A stretch of 63,862 bases of DNA from Halomonadaceae bacterium T82-2 (GCA_001577635.1 LSBP01000014.1:1-63862); one strand, 5' to 3'; positions 43,802-55,960 are shown, counted from the stretch's first letter. The notes: a model not told the origin generated them from the sequence alone. Program-made: numbers and translations.

Positions 43802-45034
43802 TCATCTCGTGGACGCTGGAATGTCGAGGGCTCCGATCACGCCCTCGTCGTGCAGTGCCTGGATTGCCGCTTCATCAAGCCCCAGCCCGGCCAGAATCTC
43901 GCGGGTGTGTTCCCCCAGGGCCGGCACATGACGGTAGATCGCGGCCGGCGCCTCGCTCATCTTCACCGGGAAGCCGGTGGTCGGCACCCGGCCGTGTTCG
44001 CCCTGGTCGAGCTCCAGACGCATCTGCTGGGCCTGAACCTGCGGATCGTCGAAGGTCTCGCGCAGGCTGTGGACGCGCCCGCAGGGCACCCCGGCCGCGT
44101 TGAGGTGATCGATCCATTCGGTCACGCGGCGCGTGCCGATGACCGCGTTGAGCCGTTCGCGCAATTCCTCGCGATGGGCCATGCGCCGGGCATTGTCGGC
44201 GAAGCGCGAATCCTCCAGCAGCTCGAGGCAGCCCAGCGCCCGCAGCAGGCGCTCGACCATGGCATCGTTGCTGGGCGCGATCGCCACGTCGCCGTCACTG
44301 GCCTTGAACAGGCCGTAGGGGTAGACCATCGGGTGGTCGTTGCCGGTGCGCGCCGGCACCTTGTCGGTGGCGAAATACTCGGCGGCGAGGTAGCCCATCA
44401 TGCTGATCAGGCCGTTGGTCAGGGCGGTCTCGACGATGTCGCCCTGGCCGGTGCGTTCGCGGCGCACCAGCGCGGCACAGATACCGAAGGCCAAGTTCTG
44501 GCTGGCGACCATGTCGCTGAGCGGCGGCGCGGCGCGCATGGGCTCGCCATCGGCCGGACCGTTGACGCTCATGAAGCCGCTCATGGCCTGGGCGATGAAG
44601 TCGTAGGCCGGGCGGTCGCGATACGGCCCCTCGGAACCGAAGCCGTTGATGCGCCCCACTACCAGCCGCGGAAAACGCTCGCGCAGCGTGGCGTCGTCCA
44701 GTCCTATCTTGCCCAGCACACCGGGACGAAAGTTCTCGACCAGCACATCGGCATCCTCGAGCAGCCGCCAGAGGATCGCCTTGCCGCGTTCGCTGCGCAG
44801 GTCCAGCGTCAGCGAGCGCTTGTTGCGGTTGAACTGGGCGAAGTACCAGCTGAACCCCTTGACCTTGTTGCCCTGGGAGCGCACCACGTCGCCGCGCTGC
44901 GGCGGCTCGATCTTGATGACGTCGGCGCCGTGATCGCCGAGCATCTGGGTACAGAAGGGGCCGGAGATCACCCGAGTGAGGTCGATGACGCGAATGCCCT
45001 CGAGGGAGCCGGCGGTTGTCCGGGATGCCTCCAT
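43802..45034 (-). CDS. CaiB/BaiF (family III) CoA-transferase
   Basis: A 410-residue family III CoA-transferase. It has the opening GIRVIDLTRVISGPFCTQML, GADVIKIEPPQRGD, the nucleotide-site VENFRPGVLGKIGL, and the catalytic aspartate region PPLSDMVASQ. Such enzymes transfer CoA between carboxylates through an aspartyl anhydride. Here it lies 5 bp after a HMG-CoA-lyase-like gene and before tctCBA, so it probably activates the imported acid, for example with succinyl-CoA as donor. Substrate is inferred only. Confidence 0.88.
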   Translation of the reverse strand: MEASRTTAGSLEGIRVIDLTRVISGPFCTQMLGDHGADVIKIEPPQRGDVVRSQGNKVKGFSWYFAQFNRNKRSLTLDLRSERGKAILWRLLEDADVLVENFRPGVLGKIGLDDATLRERFPRLVVGRINGFGSEGPYRDRPAYDFIAQAMSGFMSVNGPADGEPMRAAPPLSDMVASQNLAFGICAALVRRERTGQGDIVETALTNGLISMMGYLAAEYFATDKVPARTGNDHPMVYPYGLFKASDGDVAIAPSNDAMVERLLRALGCLELLEDSRFADNARRMAHREELRERLNAVIGTRRVTEWIDHLNAAGVPCGRVHSLRETFDDPQVQAQQMRLELDQGEHGRVPTTGFPVKMSEAPAAIYRHVPALGEHTREILAGLGLDEAAIQALHDEGVIGALDIPASTR

Positions 45035-45039
45035 GATGC

Positions 45040-45990
45040 CTACCCCCGGGCCGTGGCGACGCTGCCGCCGTCGCTGAGCGCAAGCCGCGGGCCGGCCCTG
45101 GAGACCTGCGCGGGCAGCGCCCGCCCCATCAGCCGCGAGGCAAGTCCGGACGCCTCGATCAGGGTCGGCAGGTCGATGCCGGTGTCGATGCCCATCTCGG
45201 TGAGCAGATAGACCAGATCCTCGCTGGCGATGTTGCCGGTGGCCCCCGGCGCGAAGGGACAGCCGCCCAGCCCGCCGATAGAACTCTCGTAGCGGCTGAC
45301 GCCGAGCGACAGCCCCTGCATCACGTTGGCCAGGCCGATGCCGCGGGTGTTGTGGAAGTGCAGGGTCGGCGACAGGGAAGGCGCCACCTCGCGCAGGTGG
45401 CGAATGCGTTCCGTGACCAGCGGCGGCGTCGCCATCCCGGTGGTGTCGCCCAGCGAGACATGGCGTGCGCCGAGATCGGCGAAGGCACGAGCGATGTCGC
45501 CGACCGCGGCGACATCGACATTGCCTTCGAAGGGGCAGCCGAAAGCCGTGGCGATGGCGCCGCGCAGCTCGACGCCACTGCCGTCGAGAAGGCGTGCCAC
45601 GTCCGCGAAGCCCGCCAGTGAGGCGGCGATGTCGCGATTGACGTTCTTGGCGTTGTGGGTCTGCGAGGCCGACACGAACAGCACCACCGAGTCGACGCCG
45701 GCGGAAAGCGCGCGCTCGGCGCCGCGCACGTTGGGGACCAGCGCCGACCAGTGCACGCCCCGGACATCGTCCAGCGCCGCCACCAGTTCCGCCGCATCGG
45801 CCAGCGCGGGGACGGCCCGCGGGCTGACGAACGAGGTCAGCTCGAACTCGCGGACGCCGGCCGCCACCAGCGCACGCACCAGCGCCACCTTGTCCTCGGT
45901 ACTCAGATGTTTCGCTTCGTTCTGCAGGCCATCGCGGAGCCCGACCTCGGTGACATTCACCCGAGAGGGCATCGGCGGGTACTGATCCAT
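45040..45990 (-). CDS. HMG-CoA-lyase-like (HMGL) enzyme
   Basis: A 316-residue TIM-barrel lyase of the HMGL family. It starts VNVTEVGLRDGLQNEAKHL (metal Asp and Arg), has ELTSFVSPRAVP, the metal histidines in HFHNTRGIGLANV and the catalytic cysteine loop GGLGGCPFAPGATGN. The closest functional matches by motif are 3-hydroxy-3-methylglutaryl-CoA lyase; citramalyl-CoA-type cleavage is also possible. It is the first gene of the operon with a CoA-transferase and TctCBA. No leucine-degradation genes are near, which argues for another substrate source. Confidence 0.88.
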   Translation of the reverse strand: MDQYPPMPSRVNVTEVGLRDGLQNEAKHLSTEDKVALVRALVAAGVREFELTSFVSPRAVPALADAAELVAALDDVRGVHWSALVPNVRGAERALSAGVDSVVLFVSASQTHNAKNVNRDIAASLAGFADVARLLDGSGVELRGAIATAFGCPFEGNVDVAAVGDIARAFADLGARHVSLGDTTGMATPPLVTERIRHLREVAPSLSPTLHFHNTRGIGLANVMQGLSLGVSRYESSIGGLGGCPFAPGATGNIASEDLVYLLTEMGIDTGIDLPTLIEASGLASRLMGRALPAQVSRAGPRLALSDGGSVATARG

Positions 45991-46145
45991 GGCAGGCGCG
46001 ACCTCGTGAAACCGGATTGCCGTTGGTTACACGAGCCTACCCTTGCCAAGCCGCGTCGCAAAAGCGCGACTTTGGTCGTTCGTGACAGCCCCGGAACCCT
46101 GGACTACGCCACGCTGCCCGCCACCCTGTTCTCACACCTCGCCGC

Positions 46146-46220
46146 TCACTCCTCGGCCAGTGCCGGCAGCAGTACCTTCAGCTTGCCGGACCTGGTAAAG
46201 AGCGGGTGTTGCGCCCCCAG
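46146..46220 (-). pseudogene. degenerate duplicate of the ntrC 3' end
   Basis: Read on the minus strand this 75-bp stretch begins GGGGGCGCAACACCC and ends with codons for GKLKVLLPALAEE and a TGA, matching the last codons of the real ntrC (RKLKVLLPALAEE, TGA). An insertion of about 11 bp breaks the middle. It lies 44 bp beyond the ntrC stop and has no start of its own. Confidence 0.8.
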
Positions 46221-46264
46221 ACCAGCCGTTCCAACTTCTACGGATGAGACGGCGACGTCGCTGT

Positions 46265-47674
<1,410 letters not shown>

Positions 47675-47759
47675 AAAGCCCTCCAGCGGGTAACAGTGGG
47701 GGCGCCTCCGGCGCAGGTCACGAGAGGCGCACCGGCGGCGCGATGGGACGCCGGCCGGT

Positions 47760-48803
47760 TCATGCGGAACACGCCAGCGGGATCAGCAGGCGGAATTCCG
47801 TGCAACCGGGCTGCGAGTCGCACTCGACCAGTCCCTGGTGCTGGTGCAGGATCGACTGGGCGATCGACAACCCCAGCCCGCTGCCCTCGGCACGTCCCGA
47901 GACCATCGGATAGAACAGCGTCTCCTGGAGCGCGGGGGGAATCCCGGGGCCGTTGTCGATCACCGCCACCTCACAGACCAGCCGATGGCGCTCGGCGCCC
48001 AGGGTGAACTGGCGCCGGGCCCGGGTACGCAGCGTCAGGCGTGGCGCGTCGACGGCGCTCTCCTCCAGGGCCTGCACGGCGTTGCGGGCGACGTTGAGCA
48101 CCGCCTGGATCAGCTGCGCCTCGTCGCCGTGCAGGTCCGGCAGGCTGGGGTCGTAGTCGCGTGCATAATCGACCCGCGGGTGCTCGGCCTCGAGCAGCGC
48201 CCGTACCCGCTCGAGTACCTTGTGGATGTTGAGCGGCTCGTGCCCGGCGGGGCGATTGGGGCCGAGCATGCGGTCGACCAGGTCACGCAGACGGTCGGCT
48301 TCCTCGACGATCACCCGGGTAAACTCGGCCAGCTGCGGGTCCGGCAGGTCGCGCTCGAGCAGCTGGGCGGCACCGCGGATGCCGCCCAGCGGATTCTTGA
48401 TCTCGTGGGCCAGCCCCCGCGAGAGCACCTTGATGGTCTCCTGACGGGTGATCAGCGCCTCCTCCCGGGAGATACGTATCAGCCGGTCGCGGGGCTCGAT
48501 CTCGAGCAGCAACTCCCGGTCCGACAGCGGCGTGGCCGTGAAGTCCACCGTGACCGGTTCCGTCCCGGCGGGCAGCAGTACGGCCTCACGCTGGGTAAAG
48601 GGATGCCGGGCCTCCAGCGCCTTGGTCAGCACCGCCGCGATGGCGCCGCCGTCGCCTTCCAGACAGTCCAGGCGTGTGCCCCTGACCCGGCTCTCGCTGA
48701 CCGCCAGCAGCGCCTCGGCGGCCGGGTTCAGCCAGCGTACGCGCAGGGCGTCGTCCAGATAGACGACGGCGGTGGTCAGGTTCTCCAGCAGGCGTTGATA
48801 CAT
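47760..48803 (-). CDS. ntrB: nitrogen sensor kinase NtrB (NR(II))
   Basis: A 347-residue soluble histidine kinase. A PAS domain (about 5-110, AVVYLDDALRVRWLNPAAE) is followed by the HisKA region with His133 in RGLAHEIKNPLGGIRGAAQL and the ATPase domain (NVARNAVQAL, DNGPGIPP, GSGLGLSIAQ). It phosphorylates or dephosphorylates NtrC depending on PII. It lacks membrane segments. A perfect NtrC palindrome lies about 115 bp upstream. Confidence 0.94.
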   Translation of the reverse strand: MYQRLLENLTTAVVYLDDALRVRWLNPAAEALLAVSESRVRGTRLDCLEGDGGAIAAVLTKALEARHPFTQREAVLLPAGTEPVTVDFTATPLSDRELLLEIEPRDRLIRISREEALITRQETIKVLSRGLAHEIKNPLGGIRGAAQLLERDLPDPQLAEFTRVIVEEADRLRDLVDRMLGPNRPAGHEPLNIHKVLERVRALLEAEHPRVDYARDYDPSLPDLHGDEAQLIQAVLNVARNAVQALEESAVDAPRLTLRTRARRQFTLGAERHRLVCEVAVIDNGPGIPPALQETLFYPMVSGRAEGSGLGLSIAQSILHQHQGLVECDSQPGCTEFRLLIPLACSA

Positions 48804-48908
48804 GGGCGCTCTCCCGTGCGGGATGTGTCACGACAAGGACTGCAAGAAGCGCGCCATGCCGGGAAACCCGGCATTCAGCGGGATGAACGCCGATGGCGCG
48901 CCCCTTGA

Positions 48909-48925
48909 CGCACCATTATGGTGCA
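48909..48925. promoter_or_regulatory. NtrC-binding site before ntrBC
   Basis: CGCACCATTATGGTGCA matches the NtrC palindrome TGCACC-N5-GGTGCA with one change. A CATAAT hexamer for leftward transcription is inside it, so NtrC may repress ntrBC here, as at glnLp in E. coli. Confidence 0.8.
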
Positions 48926-48995
48926 TTTGCTCGTGCAGGGCTGTGCCAAGGTGGCGAAATCGGTGTGTCGAGTGTGGTGAACAGCAAGCCGCCGC

Positions 48996-49592
48996 TCAGG
49001 GCGACCGGGCGGGATTGTTGGGGTTGGCAGGCAGATGGACGCTGGCGCGCTGCACGTAGAGGGTCACCGGCGCACTGCGATGGCGCACCCGGCCCTGGGC
49101 GTCGAGCAGCTCCGCCTGCAGGGTGTGCTCGCCACGCACCAGATCCGTGAGCATGAACACGCGCGCGTGCAGCGCCGACTGGCTGACCCGGCCATCGACG
49201 AGCAGGCGGACCTTGTGGTCCGGCCGCAGGGCGGGCTCGATGGCCAGCGCCACCTGCACGTTGCCGGCGGCGCCGGTAGGCAGCGTCTCGCCATCCTCGG
49301 GCTGTTCGATGCGGAAGGTGGTGTAGGGCATGAACGGCGTGTCGGCACTCGCCGGTTGCCGGGCCGTTTCGCGCTCGACATCACGCGCCGCGGGTTCGCG
49401 CACGGGGGCGGATGGCAGCACGCTCAGCGGCTCCAGCTCGACACGCTCGCCCTGTTCCACCGGTCGGTCGGTGAAGACCGCATTGCCCTGGGCATCGGTG
49501 GTGCGATAGACGCTGGCCGCCGAAACGACGCTCGGTGCCGCACCCGCTACTAGGCAGACGGCCAGCAGCATGGCCGGCAGGCAGCGGTTCAT
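48996..49592 (-). CDS. DUF4124-type periplasmic protein
   Basis: A 198-residue exported protein with a signal peptide of about 25 residues. The N-terminal part is a DUF4124 domain (SVYRTTDAQGNAVFTDRPVE), which is common in proteobacterial periplasmic proteins near glnA/ntrBC. The C-terminal part (about 85-185) looks like a beta-sandwich. No catalytic motif is visible and the role is unknown. GGAGGG precedes the ATG at 49592. It lies between glnA and ntrB on the same strand, after the glnA terminator. Confidence 0.8.
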   Translation of the reverse strand: MNRCLPAMLLAVCLVAGAAPSVVSAASVYRTTDAQGNAVFTDRPVEQGERVELEPLSVLPSAPVREPAARDVERETARQPASADTPFMPYTTFRIEQPEDGETLPTGAAGNVQVALAIEPALRPDHKVRLLVDGRVSQSALHARVFMLTDLVRGEHTLQAELLDAQGRVRHRSAPVTLYVQRASVHLPANPNNPARSP

Positions 49593-49649
49593 GGGAGCCC
49601 TCCTTGATGGCGTGACGACACGGCCGCGTGTCTCGTCCGAGTGTAACGC

Positions 49650-49678
49650 AAACAAAGAGCCCGCCGATTGGCGGGCTC
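49650..49678 (-). terminator. glnA intrinsic terminator
   Basis: On the minus strand GAGCCCGCC-aatc-GGCGGGCTC is followed by TTTGTTT, 44 bp after the glnA stop. Confidence 0.92.
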
Positions 49679-49722
49679 CATGTCGCGACACGCCCGGCGC
49701 ACCGCGCCGGCCGGAGGCGGGA

Positions 49723-51132
49723 TCAGCAGCTGTAGTAGAGGTCGAACTCCACCGGATGCGTCGCCATGCGCAGGCGCTGGACGTCTTCTTCCTTGAGCTC
49801 GATGTAGGCATCGATCATGTCGTCGGTGAACACGCCGCCTTCGGTGAGGAAGGCCCGGTCGTTGTCCAGGGCTTCCAGGGCCTGATCGAGGCTGTTGGCC
49901 ACGGTCGGCACCTGCTTGCCCTCTTCCGGCGGCAGGTCGTAGAGGTTCTTGTCCATCGCGTCGCCGGGATGGATCTTGTTCTTGATGCCGTCGATGCCCG
50001 CCATCAGCATCGCCGCGAACGCCAGGTAGGGGTTGGCGGTCGGGTCGGGGAAGCGAGCCTCGACGCGCTTGCCCTTGGGGCTGGCGGTGTAGGGGATGCG
50101 GATCGACGCGGAACGGTTGCGCGCGCTGTAGGCGAGCATGACCGGCGCCTCGAAGCCCGGCACCAGACGCTTGTAGGAGTTGGTGGAGGCGTTGGTGAAG
50201 GCGTTCAGGGCCCGCGCGTGCTTGATGATGCCGCCGATGTAGTACAGCGCCATCTCGGACAGGCCGGCGTACTCGTCACCGGCGAACTGGTTGGTGCCGT
50301 CCTTCCAGAAGGACTGGTGGACGTGCATGCCGGAGCCGTTGTCGCCGACGATCGGCTTGGGCATGAAGGTCGCGGTCTTGCCGTAGGCGTGGGCCACGTT
50401 GTGGACCACGTACTTCAGCTGCTGGACCTCGTCGGCCTTCTTGACCAGGGTGTTGAACTTCACGCCGATCTCGTTCTGGCCGGCGTTGGACACCTCGTGG
50501 TGATGGACTTCCACCGCCTGGCCGATCGCCTCCAGGGTGTTGCACATCGCGCTGCGGATGTCGTGGAAGCTGTCCACCGGCGGTACCGGGAAGTAGCCGC
50601 CCTTGACCCGCGGGCGGTGACCCAGGTTGCCGCCTTCCACGCTGGTGGAATCGGTGGCCCAGGCGCCTTCCTCGGAGGTGATCTTGTACATCGCACCCTG
50701 GAGGTCGGTCTTCCAGTGCACCTCGTCGAAGATGAAGAATTCCGGCTCCGGGCCGAAGAAGGCAGTATCGCCCAGGCCGGTGGACTGCAGGTAGGCCTCG
50801 GCGCGCTTGGCGATGGAGCGCGGGTCGCGCTCGTAGCCCTGCATGGTGGCCGGCTCGATGATGTCGCAGCGCAGCACCAGGGTGGCGTCCTCGGTGAACG
50901 GGTCGAGGAAGCCGGAGCCGTCCTCCGGGCGCAGGATCATGTCGGACTCGTTGATGCCCTTCCAGCCTTCGATGGAGGAGCCATCGAACATCTGGCCGTT
51001 CTCGAAGAACTCTTCATCGACGGCGCCGGCCGGAATCGTGACGTGCTGCTCCTTGCCCTTGGTGTCGGTGAAGCGCAGGTCCACCCACTTGACGTCGTGT
51101 TCTTCGATCAGGGCGAGTGTCTTCTCAGACAT
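49723..51132 (-). CDS. glnA: glutamine synthetase type I
   Basis: A 469-residue dodecameric enzyme that makes glutamine from glutamate, ammonia and ATP. Motifs include [17 protein letters not shown], the ATP-site [18 protein letters not shown] and [10 protein letters not shown]. Tyr398 in NLYDLPPEE is the adenylylation site, so activity is likely controlled by GlnE. The ATG at 51132 follows GGAGGA. A sigma-54 promoter and two NtrC sites are upstream, so nitrogen limitation should induce it. Confidence 0.97.
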   Translation of the reverse strand: MSEKTLALIEEHDVKWVDLRFTDTKGKEQHVTIPAGAVDEEFFENGQMFDGSSIEGWKGINESDMILRPEDGSGFLDPFTEDATLVLRCDIIEPATMQGYERDPRSIAKRAEAYLQSTGLGDTAFFGPEPEFFIFDEVHWKTDLQGAMYKITSEEGAWATDSTSVEGGNLGHRPRVKGGYFPVPPVDSFHDIRSAMCNTLEAIGQAVEVHHHEVSNAGQNEIGVKFNTLVKKADEVQQLKYVVHNVAHAYGKTATFMPKPIVGDNGSGMHVHQSFWKDGTNQFAGDEYAGLSEMALYYIGGIIKHARALNAFTNASTNSYKRLVPGFEAPVMLAYSARNRSASIRIPYTASPKGKRVEARFPDPTANPYLAFAAMLMAGIDGIKNKIHPGDAMDKNLYDLPPEEGKQVPTVANSLDQALEALDNDRAFLTEGGVFTDDMIDAYIELKEEDVQRLRMATHPVEFDLYYSC

Positions 51133-51242
51133 GATGTCCTCCACAAATGAGCCGATAGCTCGAATCGATGGCTTGCGTGTCCAGCGTCGTTGTAGCACGC
51201 CGCTTCAGGATTGCCCATGACGTGCCGTTCTGGCAAACGAAA

Positions 51243-51258
51243 TGCAGACACCGTGCCA
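51243..51258 (-). promoter_or_regulatory. sigma-54 promoter of glnA
   Basis: The minus strand reads TGGCACG-GTGT-CTGCA, with GG at -24 and GC at -12 in exact spacing. The predicted start near 51232 is 100 bp before the glnA ATG. Confidence 0.85.
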
Positions 51259-51388
51259 AAATGGCGCACCATTTATCGCTATCGTCGCAAGCCAATGAAA
51301 TTCCGCCATAAAAGGCGACGCTGACAGTCTCGCCGAATAATGAAAGCGGTGATCCCAGTGTGGTCGGCATTTTTCACCGTCGACCTAA

Positions 51389-51436
51389 TGCACCACAAAA
51401 GGTCATCAATTTTCATTGATGCACCATATCAGTGCA
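51389..51436. promoter_or_regulatory. paired NtrC enhancer sites for glnA
   Basis: Site 1, TGCACCATATCAGTGCA (51420-51436), is nearly perfect; site 2, TGCACCACAAAAGGTCA (51389-51405), has one good half. They are 31 bp apart (about three turns) and about 165-196 bp upstream of the predicted start, fitting an NtrC enhancer. Confidence 0.8.
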
Positions 51437-51691
51437 TGCGCCTAAGATGGCGAAAACCCGGACGATCAATGGAGCATCTCAACCATCGACGGAGGGAAAA
51501 ACCACCCGCGAATCGCCACAAAATCAGCAGGCTGCAAGTTGATACCCTTTGAAACCACCGGCTACGCTTTATTACAAACAACGCGCGGGACGGCAGGGCA
51601 CGCTGACAAACCACTACCGAGCGCCAAGGGCGCGGTGCTTCGGGCGGCCGGCGACACGGCAACCGGTCGGCACCGTCACTGGACCGCCATT

Positions 51692-52252
51692 ATGCATTCC
51701 TACAGTGTCATCCTTGACGCCCGCCGCGGTCATGCACGCCTGGGGCGCTGCCTGGCCGGCCTCGCGCGGGACTTCGGCCAGACGCCCACCCGTCACGAGA
51801 TCTGGCTGCTCGTCGACAAGTCTCGCAGTCGCATCGAGCGGCTGGCCGAGGCACACGGCGCCCGGCTGCTGTTGCTGCCCGACCGGCCCCGAGGCCAGCG
51901 CCTCAATATCGTGGCCAATCGCAGCCAGGCCGACGTGCTGGCGTTTCTCGATCCGGCGACCGACCCACCCCCGGGCTGGCTGGCCCTGGTCGACCAGGCC
52001 CTGGCGTCGCAGTGGGACGTCGTCGCGCTGATCAGCGACGGCTGGCTCACCACTCACTGGCTGGCACGCCTGCCGGGCGGTGGCGGGCGGATTCGGCTGC
52101 TGGCGATGCGCCACAGCTGGTTCGAACGGGTCGGCGGCTTCGACCCGGATCTGGAAGGCACGGCCGAACGCGACCTGCTGGCCCGCCTGCGCGCCTGCCA
52201 TGCCAGCGTGCTGCAGCGGCGCATGGGAGACGGCCAGCGCTCGGCAGGATGA
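51692..52252 (+). CDS. glycosyltransferase-like (GT-A fold) protein
   Basis: A 186-residue protein resembling a short family 2 glycosyltransferase. It begins MHSYSVILDARRGHARLGRC, has a Rossmann-like half (LLVDKSRSRIERLAEAHGAR), an aspartate in AFLDPATDPPPGWLALVD where the DxD would be, and the late RHSWFERVGGFDPDLEGTAE typical of these enzymes. It is shorter than usual and has no clear ribosome binding site, so it may be a reduced member. It precedes a polysaccharide-deacetylase-like gene by 81 bp. Confidence 0.65.
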   Translation: MHSYSVILDARRGHARLGRCLAGLARDFGQTPTRHEIWLLVDKSRSRIERLAEAHGARLLLLPDRPRGQRLNIVANRSQADVLAFLDPATDPPPGWLALVDQALASQWDVVALISDGWLTTHWLARLPGGGGRIRLLAMRHSWFERVGGFDPDLEGTAERDLLARLRACHASVLQRRMGDGQRSAG

Positions 52253-52333
52253 GCGGTGCCGATGCCGGGGCTTGGGATAGACTGAGGGAACACGGAGGTG
52301 TCGCGCGCCGGACGCGCGGGGAGGGAAAACGCC

Positions 52334-53323
52334 ATGAACGGCCTGGATATGGCTCAGGACCTGGCCTGCCGTCTGCGCGGCCACTGGCGGCGCAGCCAGG
52401 CGGAGCCCCTGTGGGGACGCAGCGCGATCCTCGTGCTGCCCCGCGTGCTGCCCAGCGATGCCGAGGCCCGGCTGCCGCATCGCGCCGCGTGGTGTCTGGG
52501 GCGCGAGAGCCTGGAGCGGCTGCTGCTCAACCTCAGCGACATCGCCCGGCTGGTCTGCCTGGGCACGGCGCTGCAGCCCCATCATGACCCGCAGGCCCGC
52601 ATCACCCTGACCTTCGACGCCGGCTGGCGCAGCACCCTGGACGTGGCCATGCCGCTGCTCGCGCACTACGCCATCCCCGCCAGCGTGTTCCTGAGTACCG
52701 GATGGCTGCGTCATCCGCGCGGCAGCTGGCGCCTCACCATCGGCGAAGGCCTGTGGGAAGGGCGCGACGCCCGGCGCATCCACGACACGCTGGCCGATGC
52801 GGGCCTGCCCCGGCCACCCCTGCCACCGGCGAGCCCCGACACCGCCTACAGCCGCGCCCTGGCCCGCTACCTGACCCAGCTCGAAGGGCTGGACGCACGC
52901 CGCCTCGCCGCCGTGGCCGACTACCTGCACAACGAGCTGGGCCACGCGCCCCACAACCTCGACCCCTTCAGCATCCGCCGGCTGGAACACGAAGGGCTGG
53001 TGCGTTTCGGCGGGCGCGGCGTGGGTCTGAGCGACCTGGAACCGCTCGACGATGACGCCGTACGCCGCCAGGTGAAGGGCGCCCGCCGGGAACTCGCCCG
53101 GCTGTGTCGCGAGCCGCTGCCGATCTTCGCCTACCCCGACCGGCAGCCTTCCCCGCGCCTGCAGCGGCTCGTCAGCCAGTGCGGCGTCAGCCTGGCGCTG
53201 GCCGGGCAGGGTGGCTGGCTGTCGCCACGCAGCGACCCGCTTGCCCTGCCCCGCATCCCGCTGACCCAGCCGCTGGCGCAGAGCCCCGGGCGGCTGTTCG
53301 ACTACCTGCTCGGACAGCTGTGA
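52334..53323 (+). CDS. polysaccharide deacetylase-like protein, degenerate active site
   Basis: A 329-residue protein of the NodB (carbohydrate esterase 4) type. The first motif, normally TFDDG, reads ITLTFDAGWRSTL, so the metal-binding second aspartate is replaced by alanine, and no clear H-x3-H zinc motif follows STGWLRHP. The later part keeps FAYPDRQPSPRLQRL, like the motif after the catalytic core. It is therefore probably inactive or altered. GGGAGGG precedes the ATG at 52334. Paired with the glycosyltransferase-like gene. Confidence 0.75.
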   Translation: MNGLDMAQDLACRLRGHWRRSQAEPLWGRSAILVLPRVLPSDAEARLPHRAAWCLGRESLERLLLNLSDIARLVCLGTALQPHHDPQARITLTFDAGWRSTLDVAMPLLAHYAIPASVFLSTGWLRHPRGSWRLTIGEGLWEGRDARRIHDTLADAGLPRPPLPPASPDTAYSRALARYLTQLEGLDARRLAAVADYLHNELGHAPHNLDPFSIRRLEHEGLVRFGGRGVGLSDLEPLDDDAVRRQVKGARRELARLCREPLPIFAYPDRQPSPRLQRLVSQCGVSLALAGQGGWLSPRSDPLALPRIPLTQPLAQSPGRLFDYLLGQL

Positions 53324-53333
53324 GCCCGAACAC

Positions 53334-53954
53334 TCACGGCGACTGGTCCTGCTGGTTCTGCTCCATCATCTGGTAGAGCTGTTCGTGCATTTGCCGGGCG
53401 TTCTCCTGCATCTGGCGCCGCAGGCGGAAGATCTCCGCATAGACCTTGCCGGCCTGTTCCGGGTCCGCCTTGTCGTCCAGCGACAGCTCCCGCAGTCGCA
53501 GGCGCTGCTCCATCATCTTTTCCATCAGCGGCTGCTGCTCCTTGAAGAAGTCGCGCTGGATCTGGCGCAGCTCCTCGCGCTGGGGCCCCTGCAGCCACGC
53601 CGGATTGCCCATCATGCCGTGGCCGTACCAGCCGCCGGCCTCATCGTCATCGTCGTCCATCATGCCCGGGCCATAGCCCGCGCCATAACCGCCCATCATG
53701 CCCGGGCCCATGCCCGCGCCGTAGCCACCCATCATGCCCGGACCCATGCCCGCGCCGTAGCCGCCCATCATGCCGGGCCCCATGCCCGCGCCGTAGCCGC
53801 CCATCATGCCCGAGCCGTATCCACCGCCCCCCATCATGCCCGGCCCATAGCCGCCATGATCGAAGCGGCCGCCCTCGTTACCGTGGGCCAGTGCCAGGCC
53901 GGAGCCCAGTCCCAGCGACGCGGCCAGCAAGCCGCCCCAGAGCCATGCTTTCAT
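53334..53954 (-). CDS. periplasmic Spy/CpxP/ZraP-like protein with Met-Gly repeats
   Basis: A 206-residue exported protein with a 24-residue signal peptide. A Gly/Met/Tyr-rich section (about 35-100) contains a 12-residue motif, GGYGAGMGPGMM, repeated in tandem, then DDDDDE. The C-terminal half (about 118-200) is a helical LTXXQ-like domain (REELRQIQRDFFKEQQPLME, then RQMQENARQMHEQLYQMM) as in Spy or ZraP chaperones. Met-rich repeats often bind Cu+ or Ag+. GGAGG precedes the ATG at 53954. Convergent with the deacetylase-like gene, divergent from typA. Confidence 0.78.
   Translation of the reverse strand: MKAWLWGGLLAASLGLGSGLALAHGNEGGRFDHGGYGPGMMGGGGYGSGMMGGYGAGMGPGMMGGYGAGMGPGMMGGYGAGMGPGMMGGYGAGYGPGMMDDDDDEAGGWYGHGMMGNPAWLQGPQREELRQIQRDFFKEQQPLMEKMMEQRLRLRELSLDDKADPEQAGKVYAEIFRLRRQMQENARQMHEQLYQMMEQNQQDQSP
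53665..53808 (-). repeat. four tandem 36-bp coding repeats
   Basis: Four copies of a 36-bp unit at 53665, 53701, 53737 and 53773, each ending CCCATCATG on the plus strand, encode the 12-residue Gly/Met motif of the Spy-like protein. The three right-hand copies differ at only a few bases, a sign of recent slippage. Confidence 0.9.
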
Positions 53955-54133
53955 CGATAACCTCCTCGCGAGTCGTCTCGAAAACGTGCCTCTCCAGACT
54001 AGAAAGAAGGGCGCCATGACGGCTTGACGGGGGTCAAGACAGCGACAAAGTGGTCGAAAGCCGCGGCGAATGGTGGCAGGGGCCGGGGGCTAGCCACTAT
54101 AATGCGCCCCTTATTTCCCTGCAGGATCCCGTC

Positions 54134-55960
<1,827 letters not shown>

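Larger units (their letters stand above)
51133..51691. other. glnA control region, non-coding
   Basis: This AT-richer stretch between glnA and the glycosyltransferase-like gene carries the glnA sigma-54 promoter, two NtrC sites and, between them, an inverted repeat CATCAAT-ttt-c-ATTGATG (51404-51421). No gene is supported in it; ORFs reading in from 51539 only become protein-like after 51692. Confidence 0.7.

Noticed and set aside
48934-48949. Possible sigma-54 promoter TGGCACAGCCCTGCA before ntrB
   Set aside because: The GG-GC spacing is one base short, which sigma-54 does not tolerate, and the NtrC site would lie downstream of it.
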